Positions 36,793 through 45,021 of a DNA stretch of 64,000 bases are shown here, one piece after another (position 1 is the first letter of the stretch; the number at the start of each line of letters is the position of its first letter). The stretch comes from Prevotella sp. Lineage in GTDB: Bacteria; Bacteroidota; Bacteroidia; Bacteroidales; Bacteroidaceae. The stretch is from positions 22,375-86,374 of the forward strand of contig JAEEQB010000014.1 in the NCBI GenBank assembly GCA_016285075.1. The letters are read 5' to 3'. The position numbers were made by a program, and so were the translations under genes. Under the pieces are notes generated by a model that had not been told where the DNA came from, searched no databases, and saw nothing but the letters and a program-made list of their open reading frames with translations.

Positions 36793-36954
36793 CCCGAATC
36801 GGTCATTAGCGTTATGATGAAAACAGCCTTTATTTTGGAGCAGATGCCCTGCTGCTTTGAGTGTGCAATGGGGTTCCATTGTCATCGAAAAGCGGCGGGA
36901 CAGATGACAAAAAGAAGGCTTGTTAGCGCATGACAGCCTAATGACCGATTCGGG
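36793..36954 (+). repeat. 162-bp hairpin element, copy 1 (MITE-like)
   Basis: Terminal inverted repeats CCCGAATCGGTCATTAG match perfectly over 17 bp at both ends. The two halves are imperfectly complementary throughout, with a central hairpin CAATGG-GGTT-CCATTG, so the whole unit folds into one long hairpin. TTAA stands next to both ends. Copy 2 at 37486-37647 has exactly the same length and about 17 differences by eye. Confidence 0.9.
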
Positions 36955-37015
36955 TTAAAAGAGCACAGTTTGTTGCAATTAGAGCTTTTTTTTCATCACC
37001 ATTTTTTCTGTTTTC

Positions 37016-37175
37016 ACCTACATACCTACATGCATTTGATATATCTTCTTGTATTTTAGTGAATTAGTATGATTAGCCACATACATATTAACTACATATT
37101 AACTACATATAGCCTACATCATCTCTAACAACATATTACCTACATCATCACTACCTACATAATGACTATATATGT
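37016..37175 (-). repeat. CTACATA array (left arm of an inverted pair)
   Basis: About ten CTACAT or ACATA words at irregular 10-17 bp steps. On the minus strand the part at 37078-37113 reads TATGTAGTTAATATGTAGTT and matches 37960-38001 of the right array with few differences, so the two arrays form an inverted repeat about 0.85 kb apart. Confidence 0.8.
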
Positions 37176-37485
37176 CAAGCAAGTTTTAGATTATAACTGA
37201 AAAGTGTACCACTTTCCAATTGCCAAGATGTGCACTTTTCATTTTCCATATACAAGCAGGCTGAAAGCAAGGGGTTTAATCCCATTCCGCTCCAATCGTA
37301 ACAGGCATTCACCGCGGCTTATCTTTGTTTCAAGCGATATTTTCTCTAGAGAATTTGACGCTTTAAAGCCTGTTTAGTAATCGTAAGTACCCATTGCGCT
37401 GCAGAAATCTCTAGAGAATTCGTTCACTACTCCCATCCTGAATAGTTGCTAACCAGTATCTTCCATCGTTCCAGAGCCCATTAAA

Positions 37486-37647
37486 CCCGAATCGTTCATT
37501 AGCCTAATGATGAAAACAGCCTTCATTTTGGAACAGATGTCCTGCAGATTTGAGTGCGCAATGGGGTTCCATTGTAATCGTAAAGCTGCGGGGCAGATGA
37601 CAAAAAGAAAGCTTGTTAGCGCATAACAGCCTAACGACCGATTCGGA
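37486..37647 (+). repeat. 162-bp hairpin element, copy 2 (MITE-like)
   Basis: Same orientation and length as copy 1. The termini have diverged slightly (CCCGAATCGTTCATTAG left; TCCGAATCGGTCGTTAG right, minus strand). TTAA is again adjacent at both ends. No open frame lies inside. Confidence 0.9.
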
Positions 37648-37704
37648 TTAAAGCTATAGGAAGTACCGGTTTTACCAGGATTATTGTGGATAGTTCTTTT
37701 TCGG

Positions 37705-37832
37705 TGTCGGACTTAGCGTTTCTCTTCAAGTAATCTAACGCTGATAACCAGGCATGTCAGTGGCTCTCATCCAGTAAGAGAGCGACGTTTACCAAGCAAG
37801 AGAATCCTCATTGGAAAAGAGAGTATTCGATT
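37705..37832 (+). repeat. Dispersed 22-bp-period repeat, copy D (degenerate)
   Basis: CAAGT (37727), CAGGC (37749), CAGTA (37772), CAAGC (37793) and a GAAAAGAGAG end-block (about 37814) follow at 21-23 bp. TGTCGGA...CGTT.CTCTT.AAG at 37706-37730 matches the left flank of copy C. More decayed than A-C. Confidence 0.7.
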
Positions 37833-37923
37833 TCTGATTTTCCAACCCTTGACTGTCCATCCCTAGGTGCTTAGTTTCTCTGATGGGAACTTTCAAAACT
37901 ACTGTCATTGATCGTGTGTTGTT

Positions 37924-38064
37924 TTATGTAGGCGACTATGTAGTTATATGTAGGCAACTATGTAGTTATATGTAGTTAATATGTAGTTATTATGTAGGTG
38001 GAATTATCAGTTAAATGGTTTGCAATCAGTGCTATACGCATATACTATGTAGTTATGTAGGTAC
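37924..38064 (+). repeat. TATGTAG array (right arm of an inverted pair)
   Basis: Nine or so TATGTAG words, mostly TATGTAGTTA or TATGTAGGC, 10-12 bp apart, with a gap at about 38002-38040. Inverted relative to the array at 37.0-37.2 kb. Confidence 0.85.
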
Positions 38065-38338
38065 TTTTACGAATTTCGGCTCTTATCTATTTCCTGTCTG
38101 ACCATAATGATTAGGCGGGGCTTCTTCCAGTCCTGTGCCTGACAGATACTCTCCGCAATATGAATGCCATCTGCCACCTACGTCCATTTTACCTGAGAAG
38201 CCAGCTGTATCTTGATAGAGTTATTGAAGCGGCATGCTACGATATAGGACAAGAGCTTCTCTTCCAGACGGTCGAATATCTCACCGCTGAAGAAGCCACT
38301 GTGCAAAGTAGGGGCATAATCTGATTGATTGTTCTGTA
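38052..38338 (-). pseudogene. Fragment of an IS1380-like transposase
   Basis: On the minus strand an open stretch of about 95 codons reads SDYAPTLHSGFFSGEIFDRL, then SYIVACRFNNSIK, an in-frame TAG (38180-38178), VADGIHIAES, and QAQDWKKPRLIIMVRQE before a TAA at 38052. This order (SGFxSGxIFDxLE, Y-I-x-ACR, ADGIxIAEx, WxxPRxxxMVRQ) is that of IS1380-family DDE transposases from memory. Only about a fifth of a full transposase remains and it holds a stop, so it is dead. The right TATGTAG array abuts it. Confidence 0.75.
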
Positions 38339-38346
38339 AGACGTTA

Positions 38347-38385
38347 TGAAAAGAAGCATGGAGAAAGAATCCCCATGCTTCTAAT
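38347..38385. terminator. Hairpin terminator of the minus-strand PUL operon
   Basis: GAAGCATGG (38353-38361) pairs with CCATGCTTC (38373-38381), with further pairing inside the loop. On the minus strand it is followed by TTTTC. It lies about 150 bp after the last gene of the SusCD operon. Confidence 0.7.
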
Positions 38386-38530
38386 CGTTTTCTTGTTCCG
38401 GCATCGTCAGACTCCGATTTGTCACAAACCCGCCTGACGAGAGCCGAAAGCTTAGTTGAGTTTCCTAAGTCTTAAATCTAACAATCTAACTAACTAATTA
38501 TTCAATGTATGAATAAATTCACTTTTATTC

Positions 38531-40411
38531 TTACTCATAATAATAGAGCTTCAACGGAGTAAATCTGTCTCCAGTGAAGAGCAGATGTTGAGCATCGAGG
38601 ACGTCAAGAATCGGGTCACCACTGAAATTGATCTCCAATGTCCAGGTTCCATCACCATTGTCCTTGAGCAGGTCGCTGGTACCAGGCTGGAAGTCATTAC
38701 CGGTCCAAGTGGTGCTCCACCAACCGGTAGTTACGCGGATTTGCGGGTCGGTGGCCTCCAGATCCAGATAGAAGGTCCCTGTCTTGATCTTTTCCCACTG
38801 ATCCATCGGAATAGCGAAGATTTCCTCACCTGTTTTTGTCTCAGCATTGGAGAAACGGTAGGTGCCATTCCAGCTCACTCCACCAGCAGAACCATCGCCC
38901 TGCCAGATGACTACGGGCTTGGGGCCTCCACCTCCGCCTGCTACCATCTCGATGAAGTAGATTTCCTCAACGGTGTATCCACTACCCGTGAAGAGCAGGT
39001 GCTGTGCATCGAGAACGTCCAGCAGCGGATCGCCTGCAAGGTTAACTGTGAGGGTGAAGGTGCCGTCTCCATTGTCGGTGAGCAGCTCATTGCCTGGGAA
39101 GATGTCATCACCTTTCCATGTGGTGCTCCACCATCCAGAGGTGACGCGTATCTGAGGACTTGCACCCTTGATGGTCACATAGAATGTCTCAGACTTCAGT
39201 CTGTCCCAAACATCCTGTGGTACGGTGTAGCATTCCTCGCCGGTGGAATTGCTCTCGGGAGCGAAACGATAGTCTCCGCCCCAGTTAATCTCGCTGAGTT
39301 TGCCGCCATTCGTCCAGACGGGAACCTTTACTTCCTGCATTCCCGGACCATCGACCCATACTTCTTCAGCAAAGTACAATTCCTCTACAGTGTATCCACT
39401 ACCCGTGAAGAGCAGGTGCTGTGCATCGAGAACGTCTAACAGCGGATCGCCTGCAAGGTTAACGGTGAGGGTGAAGGTGCCGTCTCCATTGTCTGTGAGA
39501 AGCTCATTGCCTGGGAAGAGATCGTCTCCCAACCAAGTGGTGCTCCACCATCCGGAGGTGACGCGAATCTGAGGACTTGCACCCTTGATGGTCACATAGA
39601 ATGTCTCAGACTTCATCTTCTCCCATACATCCAAAGGCACAGTATAGCACTCCTCGCCGGTGGAATTGCTCTCGGGAGCGAAACGATAGTCTCCGCCCCA
39701 GTTGATCTCACCCAGTGTACCTCCATTCTTCCAGATGGTCGTCTTCACAATCTCCATGTGACCTTCGTCGGCAGCAGGTTCGTAGGCCAGCTCCGGCAAT
39801 GGAATACTCTGTCCATCGTAAGTGTGAAGTGTACCTACGAATGTTCCTTTGTAGATGTTCTTCGGTGGAACACGGAAGATGAGGTTGTTTGTGCCTTTAC
39901 GATAGAAGTCCTTATGGTCAATCAACTGTGGAACGGTGTCAGCATCCAGCAGCTCCACACTATTGATAAACTCCAGGTCCGTTCCATACACTTCGATCAA
40001 TTCTCCTCCTGAAGCAGTCTCTCCGGGCTGTTTCGAGAATCCTGTCACGTTTGTATGTCCAACAGTCAACGGCAAGCGTGACTCGGCGGCATCGCTGGCG
40101 GTGCGCACAATGATTTTACCACCATCGGCGGAAACACCAGAAGGTGTGTTGACCCTGATCATGTCGTTGCTGACAATCTCGAAGTTTGACACTTTTGTAC
40201 CACCGGGGAATTCTATTTCTGTAACGTCAGTGAAACCAGAACCATTGATGGTTATCGGCTGGTTGGTGACGACTTTTGTCGGGAAGAACGCTTTGATGCC
40301 CAGTCCGACGTTAGCCGAACCGTTGTCGTCGTCGTCGCTGCAGGCTGTGAGCGTGGTACCTATAAGAACCACAGCAATCAGCGCGCCTAAATAATTGATT
40401 ATATGCTTCAT
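38531..40411 (-). CDS. PUL surface lipoprotein with IPT/TIG domains and three tandem Trp-rich modules
   Basis: A 626-residue lipoprotein (lipobox GTTLTACSDD, Cys24), likely a surface glycan-binding protein. Two IPT/TIG Ig-like domains (about 40-125 and 125-215) lead to three copies of a 139-residue module (about 228-366, 367-500 and 505-626). Each module has INWGGDYRF or VSWNGTYRF, PQIRVTSGWWSTTW, LLTDNGDGTFTLTVN and LDVLDAQHLLFTG. Modules 1 and 2 are almost identical in DNA, so they duplicated recently; module 3 has diverged. The GWWSTTW block could form an aromatic glycan-binding platform, which is an inference. It is the last gene of the SusCDCD operon, the usual position of SusE/F-like proteins. 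I do not know a named family for the module. Confidence 0.82.
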   Translation of the reverse strand: MKHIINYLGALIAVVLIGTTLTACSDDDDNGSANVGLGIKAFFPTKVVTNQPITINGSGFTDVTEIEFPGGTKVSNFEIVSNDMIRVNTPSGVSADGGKIIVRTASDAAESRLPLTVGHTNVTGFSKQPGETASGGELIEVYGTDLEFINSVELLDADTVPQLIDHKDFYRKGTNNLIFRVPPKNIYKGTFVGTLHTYDGQSIPLPELAYEPAADEGHMEIVKTTIWKNGGTLGEINWGGDYRFAPESNSTGEECYTVPLDVWEKMKSETFYVTIKGASPQIRVTSGWWSTTWLGDDLFPGNELLTDNGDGTFTLTVNLAGDPLLDVLDAQHLLFTGSGYTVEELYFAEEVWVDGPGMQEVKVPVWTNGGKLSEINWGGDYRFAPESNSTGEECYTVPQDVWDRLKSETFYVTIKGASPQIRVTSGWWSTTWKGDDIFPGNELLTDNGDGTFTLTVNLAGDPLLDVLDAQHLLFTGSGYTVEEIYFIEMVAGGGGGPKPVVIWQGDGSAGGVSWNGTYRFSNAETKTGEEIFAIPMDQWEKIKTGTFYLDLEATDPQIRVTTGWWSTTWTGNDFQPGTSDLLKDNGDGTWTLEINFSGDPILDVLDAQHLLFTGDRFTPLKLYYYE

Positions 40412-40454
40412 ATCTTTAACTTTTCAGTATTCACTATTCACTTTTCACTTTTTC

Positions 40455-42161
40455 TCACCATCCTGGATTCTGAGTAAGATTGGGATTCTTCTTCAGTTCC
40501 GACTGTGGAATGGGATAGAAATTGAATTTATCATCCCACTGGCGGGTAATTGTAGAGCGTGTGAGGGTGAGATTGCTGCTGATGGAAGCAGTCTGAATGG
40601 TGCGGAAATACTGGGCACCCTTCTTCCAACGGCGCACATCCCAGAAACGATGGTTCTCGAAAGCCAGTTCCACCAGTCGCTCGCGTTCGTAGCGCACAAC
40701 CCAGTCTTCACCATCCTCAGTGAACGGCGGCATCTGGATGTCGGGACGATTACGCAGCACATTGATGGCCTCGTTTGCAGTCATACCGTAAGTGTTGTCG
40801 TTAGCACTGCCTGTGGCATTGAAAACAGCCTCTGCATAGTCGAGATAAAACTCTCCCAGTCTGAACAGTATCCACGTGTGGCGGCGGGTTGTCTGGTTGT
40901 CGGCTGTGGTGACACAAGAACCGTCAACGTATTTGCGAAGATAATAGCTCGTGGGAGTAGCTCCATATTTCGGGGCAGCATTGAATCCACCTGCAAACGT
41001 TTCGATGGTTTTCTTCTGTGCACCGTTGCTGGGCCATTCGTCGCCGTTCTTCACCACTGTGAGTGCAAAACGCGGATCAAGGCCTTCGTAGGGATCAACT
41101 GTGCTGAGGTCGATGCTGTTGGGATAACGCTGGAGGAAGGTCTCACCATTGTCCTGATACTCGTACTGGTCTATCAGACTTTGGGTGGGACAGTTGCCAG
41201 AAGAGCCGTTTTCAACACCAACGGGATAGTTGGCCATCTCGAAATCATTGCTTTCTCCACGTCCCAGACCGAAGATCAGTTCCGGGTTGAAGAATGCATC
41301 GTGTCCCCACAGCGAGCCGTAAGCGCTAAGCTTCAACCCCCAAGTAGAGGCATTGTCAAGAATGTACTTACAAGCCTCTGCAGCTTTAGCCCACTTGGCT
41401 TTGTCACCATTTGGGTTGTGAAGCGGTGAAGCGGCATAGAGCAGAGTGCGTGCCTTTAGGGCGAAAACAGCGATTCGTGTGGCGCGTCCAATTTCAGATC
41501 CGAATTCCGTACCATAAGAAACAGGCAGATAGGGGGCAATAGCATCACACTCGTCAACAATGAACTTCACTATCTTGTCTGCCGGGCTGCGTTCAATGTT
41601 GTTAGCCTGGCCATTTGTCAGTGTGGCCGTCACCAAAGGAACGTCGCCATAGGTCTTGAACAACTCGAAATAGAAGTAGGCTCTGAGAAAACGCAACTCG
41701 TAGGGGAACATCTCCATCTGAGCCACCCAGTTCTTGTAGTCGGCATTATACTGCCAGTCTGAGATATCGGTCTCGTCTAACTTCTCAAGATACATGTTGA
41801 CATCGGCAATGGCTGTATATGCCTTTGTCCATGTATTAGAATATGGGTTAGCAGGACTCCATCCGCCATTCACATAGTTGTTTACGGCTCCCGTTTCAAG
41901 TGCATACTGGGCCTCGTCGGTAGCTCCGGCCAGGAAGTAGGCACTGTTGGAAGCCAACTCGTTGTTATATACCTGTGCATATACGTCGAACACCAGGTTT
42001 TTGATACCATTGGTGTAATAGTCGTAGGTCCAGTCTTCGTCGCGGGTAGTCTCCTCCGTGTATTCAAGATTGGCGCAGGCGGATAAAAGCAAGAAGGTTA
42101 AAAGGTAAAAGGGTAAAACCTTTACCAACCCATTGGCCTTCATCAATATATTTGTTCTCAT
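40455..42161 (-). CDS. SusD/RagB-family outer membrane lipoprotein (second pair)
   Basis: A 568-residue SusD homologue, a surface lipoprotein that captures oligosaccharides and closes the SusC channel like a lid. The lipobox LLLSACANL puts Cys at about residue 29. The TPR-containing N-terminal part and the C-terminal block with FYPIPQSELKKNPNLTQNPGW are typical. The ATG at 42143 is an alternative start that gives a shorter signal. It follows its SusC partner by 36 bp. Confidence 0.93.
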   Translation of the reverse strand: MRTNILMKANGLVKVLPFYLLTFLLLSACANLEYTEETTRDEDWTYDYYTNGIKNLVFDVYAQVYNNELASNSAYFLAGATDEAQYALETGAVNNYVNGGWSPANPYSNTWTKAYTAIADVNMYLEKLDETDISDWQYNADYKNWVAQMEMFPYELRFLRAYFYFELFKTYGDVPLVTATLTNGQANNIERSPADKIVKFIVDECDAIAPYLPVSYGTEFGSEIGRATRIAVFALKARTLLYAASPLHNPNGDKAKWAKAAEACKYILDNASTWGLKLSAYGSLWGHDAFFNPELIFGLGRGESNDFEMANYPVGVENGSSGNCPTQSLIDQYEYQDNGETFLQRYPNSIDLSTVDPYEGLDPRFALTVVKNGDEWPSNGAQKKTIETFAGGFNAAPKYGATPTSYYLRKYVDGSCVTTADNQTTRRHTWILFRLGEFYLDYAEAVFNATGSANDNTYGMTANEAINVLRNRPDIQMPPFTEDGEDWVVRYERERLVELAFENHRFWDVRRWKKGAQYFRTIQTASISSNLTLTRSTITRQWDDKFNFYPIPQSELKKNPNLTQNPGW

Positions 42162-42197
42162 ATCTTTTACTGTTTAAATACTTTACTTTTTTACCGT

Positions 42198-44984
42198 TTA
42201 GAACGTCACGTTAAGACCAACATTTACGCTCTTCATCACAGGATAGCCAGTATTGAGGTTCTCGGCGTCCATAGCGTCAATATTGTCAAATGACAAGAGA
42301 TTCTGACCCTGTACGAAAATCTTGGCACCTGAAATCTTGAGTGGCTCAATGACGTTTGCAGGTAACTTGTAGTAAACCTCACAGTCACGCATCTTCAGCC
42401 AGCTGATGTTACGGTACCAAATCGTAGAGTTCTGAGCATTGTTAGCCACATTCTCTGTCGACAGACGTGGGTAGCTTGCATTGGCACCAGCTATGTCGAA
42501 GCAGTTGTCATAGTATTCCTGAGAGAGATTGCGGTTGTCGGAGAGTGCTCCCCAGACACCGTCAACATAACGCAGATTCTTTACCTGATGTGCCGCTCCC
42601 TGCAAGGTGGCGTTGATGCCAAAGCCCTTATATTCTGCTCCCAGGGTGAAGGCGTAGTTCAGTGCGGGGAATGCATTGCCGTAATCCTGAGCCACATAGT
42701 CATTCTCGTTGATGACACCGTCATTGTTGACATCCTTATATTTGATGTCGCCCACTTTCACTTGTCCGAACTGCTGAACGGGGCTGTTGTCGATATCAGC
42801 CTGGTCTTTGAAGAATCCCAGTGCGACGAGTCCTCTTTCTGCATCTGCGGGGCCGTCAACTACCGAGAGATTGGGATAGGCGGGTGTTTCAATCCATTCC
42901 AGGATCTCGCTCTTAACGGTTGAGAAAGAGGCTCCGGCATTCAGATTAAGCCCGTTCGCGAAGGTCTTGGCATAGCGTAATCCCAGTTCTGCGCCATAGC
43001 TTGCGACGCGTCCCTTGTCATCATAAGACGACTGGATACCAACCACTGCGGAATTGAGTGAAGCTGCGCTGACGAGGATGTTACGACGTTGCTGATAGAA
43101 TACGTCGAGCGTGACATCAAGCTGGTTAGCAATTCTCAGGTCGGTACCGATATTGGCCTTATAGGCAGTCTCCTGCTTGAAGTCATCGGTGGGGAACTGC
43201 GTCAGGAAGGCACCCCATGAGTTCTGGAAGTTGGTTCCATACCAGAACTGTCCGTGGGAATTGTTCCATGCAGCGAGCCAGAGTCCTGCCTGGGGCACAT
43301 AGTCGGTGTGCTGAATACCACCCGAGAGTCGGATCTTTCCATAATTCAGGAAACTGCTTTCGGGCTTATTGACATAAATATAGCCCAAACCCATAGTGGG
43401 CGAGAAGGCCCATTTGGCAGGATAGCTGCGGTTGGAACCGTTGGCAGCCAGCACCACATCGGCCATCAGCCGGTTGGCGTGGTCGTAGTGCAGAGCCATT
43501 TGCCAGTTAGCACGATACCAGGTGTTGCTCCGGTTGTCACGGATCTCGCTCTTCATGTTATAGTTGGCATTGGCAGCAAAGTTGTCGCCATTATTCAGCT
43601 GCAAGTTGTATTTCAGTCCTGCATTGAAGGTTGCGATACGCCACTGAGAATCGACCCAGTTGTCGAATACCAGCTTGTCCTCTACGGTACCCATTACAGT
43701 CTCTTGCATCGCGCCGTTACCGTCATAGTAGTTCCAACCATACTGATAGCCTTTTGAGCGTGTCTCAATGGTGTTGGAGGAGTTGTCGTAAGAAGCTCCT
43801 ACATAGAACTTCAGACCTTCGGTGATGATGTCGAGGTCTTGCTCCAAAGTCATGTTAGCCCAGACCTGACGCTGGTGGGTCTTCATGAAACCGGCACCTT
43901 GAGACTTTGCCAGAAGGTTGAAGTCTCCGTAGGTCTGGCTTCCTCCCCATACACCGCCAGCAGTCTTTACGGGGAACGCAAGAGCAGGCACTTTGTACAG
44001 ATGCCACCAGGCATCGTTTGAGTTCACGTTGGGCACACCATTGGTCTCCAGCAGGATACCAAGTATGTTTGCGCTTACCCTTGTGGTTTTACTCACTTCG
44101 AAGTCTACGTTTGCACGGATATTTGCCTTTGAGTATTTCAGCTGCGAATTCCAGTCACCCTGATCAGGGTTCTTGTAGAGTCCGCGGGCATCGGTATAGT
44201 CAAGCTGTGCATAATACTGCACCTTTTCTGTTCCGCCAAAGAAAGAAAGGAACGCATTCGACTCGTGGGCAGTGTTTTTGAAGACCTCGTCCTTCCAGTT
44301 GACATTGGGGTAGACCAGAGGGTCGCTCCCATCCTTGAACTTCTGCAGCTCTGCCTCAGTATAGGCGGCAGAAATGCCGTCGTTGCGGCGTGCACTGTTC
44401 AGCGCGTTGGCATAGTCATAGGCGCTTACCATATCGGCTGACAGCGGGTCAAACTGGATTTTGTGCGAAGCGCCGGCCTTGAAGTGATACTTTCCGTCTT
44501 TACTGCCGTGTTTGGTTTTCACCAGCAGTACGCCATTGACGGCCTCATGTCCGTAGAGGGCTACGGCTGCGGCATCTTTCAGTACGGTGACACTTTCCAC
44601 CTCTTCTACTGTAAGACGGTCGATAGGCCGTTCAACACCGTCAACAAGAATCAGGATATCCCGTTCGCCAGTCGTCTGGACGCCGCGGATGTTAAACGTA
44701 GCACCACGTCCTTCTTCACCCTTGAAACCTGTGTTCTGGTAGGCATTCAGGCCAAGAAGCTTGCCGTATAGGGCATCTGCCAGACTGATGGCCGACGTGC
44801 GTCGAAGCTCTTCTGCGGTGATGGTTGTTGCAGCAGCTGTGGTGAGTAATTCTGATTGCTCAACACCATAGCCTAAATCAACTTTCTGCGCTGCTTTGTC
44901 GCTCAGTGTCACCTGGGCACTAACCGATATTGGGGCACCGCAGAGTCCCACCAAGCTATATATAAATATGTTTCTTAGTTTCAT
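42198..44984 (-). CDS. SusC/RagA-family TonB-dependent transporter without the N-terminal extension (second pair)
   Basis: A 928-residue outer membrane porin. Signal peptide (YSLVGLCGAPISVSAQ), plug domain (about 50-165; SLADALYGKLLGLNAYQN, FNIRGVQTTGERDILILVDGVERP, VTVLKDAAAVALYGHEAVNGVLLVKTK) and a beta-barrel ending in VGLNVTF. Compared with the first SusC (1053 residues), it lacks the carboxypeptidase-regulatory-like domain, and I see no clear TonB box. It may be energised differently or act as a helper channel. The start lies 37 bp after the stop of the first SusD, so one transcript is likely. Confidence 0.92.
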   Translation of the reverse strand: MKLRNIFIYSLVGLCGAPISVSAQVTLSDKAAQKVDLGYGVEQSELLTTAAATTITAEELRRTSAISLADALYGKLLGLNAYQNTGFKGEEGRGATFNIRGVQTTGERDILILVDGVERPIDRLTVEEVESVTVLKDAAAVALYGHEAVNGVLLVKTKHGSKDGKYHFKAGASHKIQFDPLSADMVSAYDYANALNSARRNDGISAAYTEAELQKFKDGSDPLVYPNVNWKDEVFKNTAHESNAFLSFFGGTEKVQYYAQLDYTDARGLYKNPDQGDWNSQLKYSKANIRANVDFEVSKTTRVSANILGILLETNGVPNVNSNDAWWHLYKVPALAFPVKTAGGVWGGSQTYGDFNLLAKSQGAGFMKTHQRQVWANMTLEQDLDIITEGLKFYVGASYDNSSNTIETRSKGYQYGWNYYDGNGAMQETVMGTVEDKLVFDNWVDSQWRIATFNAGLKYNLQLNNGDNFAANANYNMKSEIRDNRSNTWYRANWQMALHYDHANRLMADVVLAANGSNRSYPAKWAFSPTMGLGYIYVNKPESSFLNYGKIRLSGGIQHTDYVPQAGLWLAAWNNSHGQFWYGTNFQNSWGAFLTQFPTDDFKQETAYKANIGTDLRIANQLDVTLDVFYQQRRNILVSAASLNSAVVGIQSSYDDKGRVASYGAELGLRYAKTFANGLNLNAGASFSTVKSEILEWIETPAYPNLSVVDGPADAERGLVALGFFKDQADIDNSPVQQFGQVKVGDIKYKDVNNDGVINENDYVAQDYGNAFPALNYAFTLGAEYKGFGINATLQGAAHQVKNLRYVDGVWGALSDNRNLSQEYYDNCFDIAGANASYPRLSTENVANNAQNSTIWYRNISWLKMRDCEVYYKLPANVIEPLKISGAKIFVQGQNLLSFDNIDAMDAENLNTGYPVMKSVNVGLNVTF

Positions 44985-45021
44985 AACTCTTAATTCTTAA
45001 TTCTTAACTCTTAATTAGAAT

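Larger units (their letters stand above)
36159..38530. other. 2.4-kb gene-free region packed with repeats and element remnants
   Basis: No intact gene is visible on either strand. From left to right: TTTTGCG repeats with 21-22 bp spacing (36185-36234), repeat copy C, a 162-bp hairpin element, a CTACATA array, two TCTCTAGAGA palindromes (about 37347 and 37409), a second 162-bp element, repeat copy D, a TATGTAG array in the opposite orientation, a broken IS1380-like transposase, and the terminator of the minus-strand PUL operon. It lies between two convergent operons, where insertions would do least harm. Confidence 0.85.

Noticed and set aside
38585..39439. A 284-codon plus-strand open frame
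   Set aside because: It is antisense to the tandem modules of the PUL lipoprotein and shows the same repeats in mirror form; the minus-strand gene has a lipobox and known domains.
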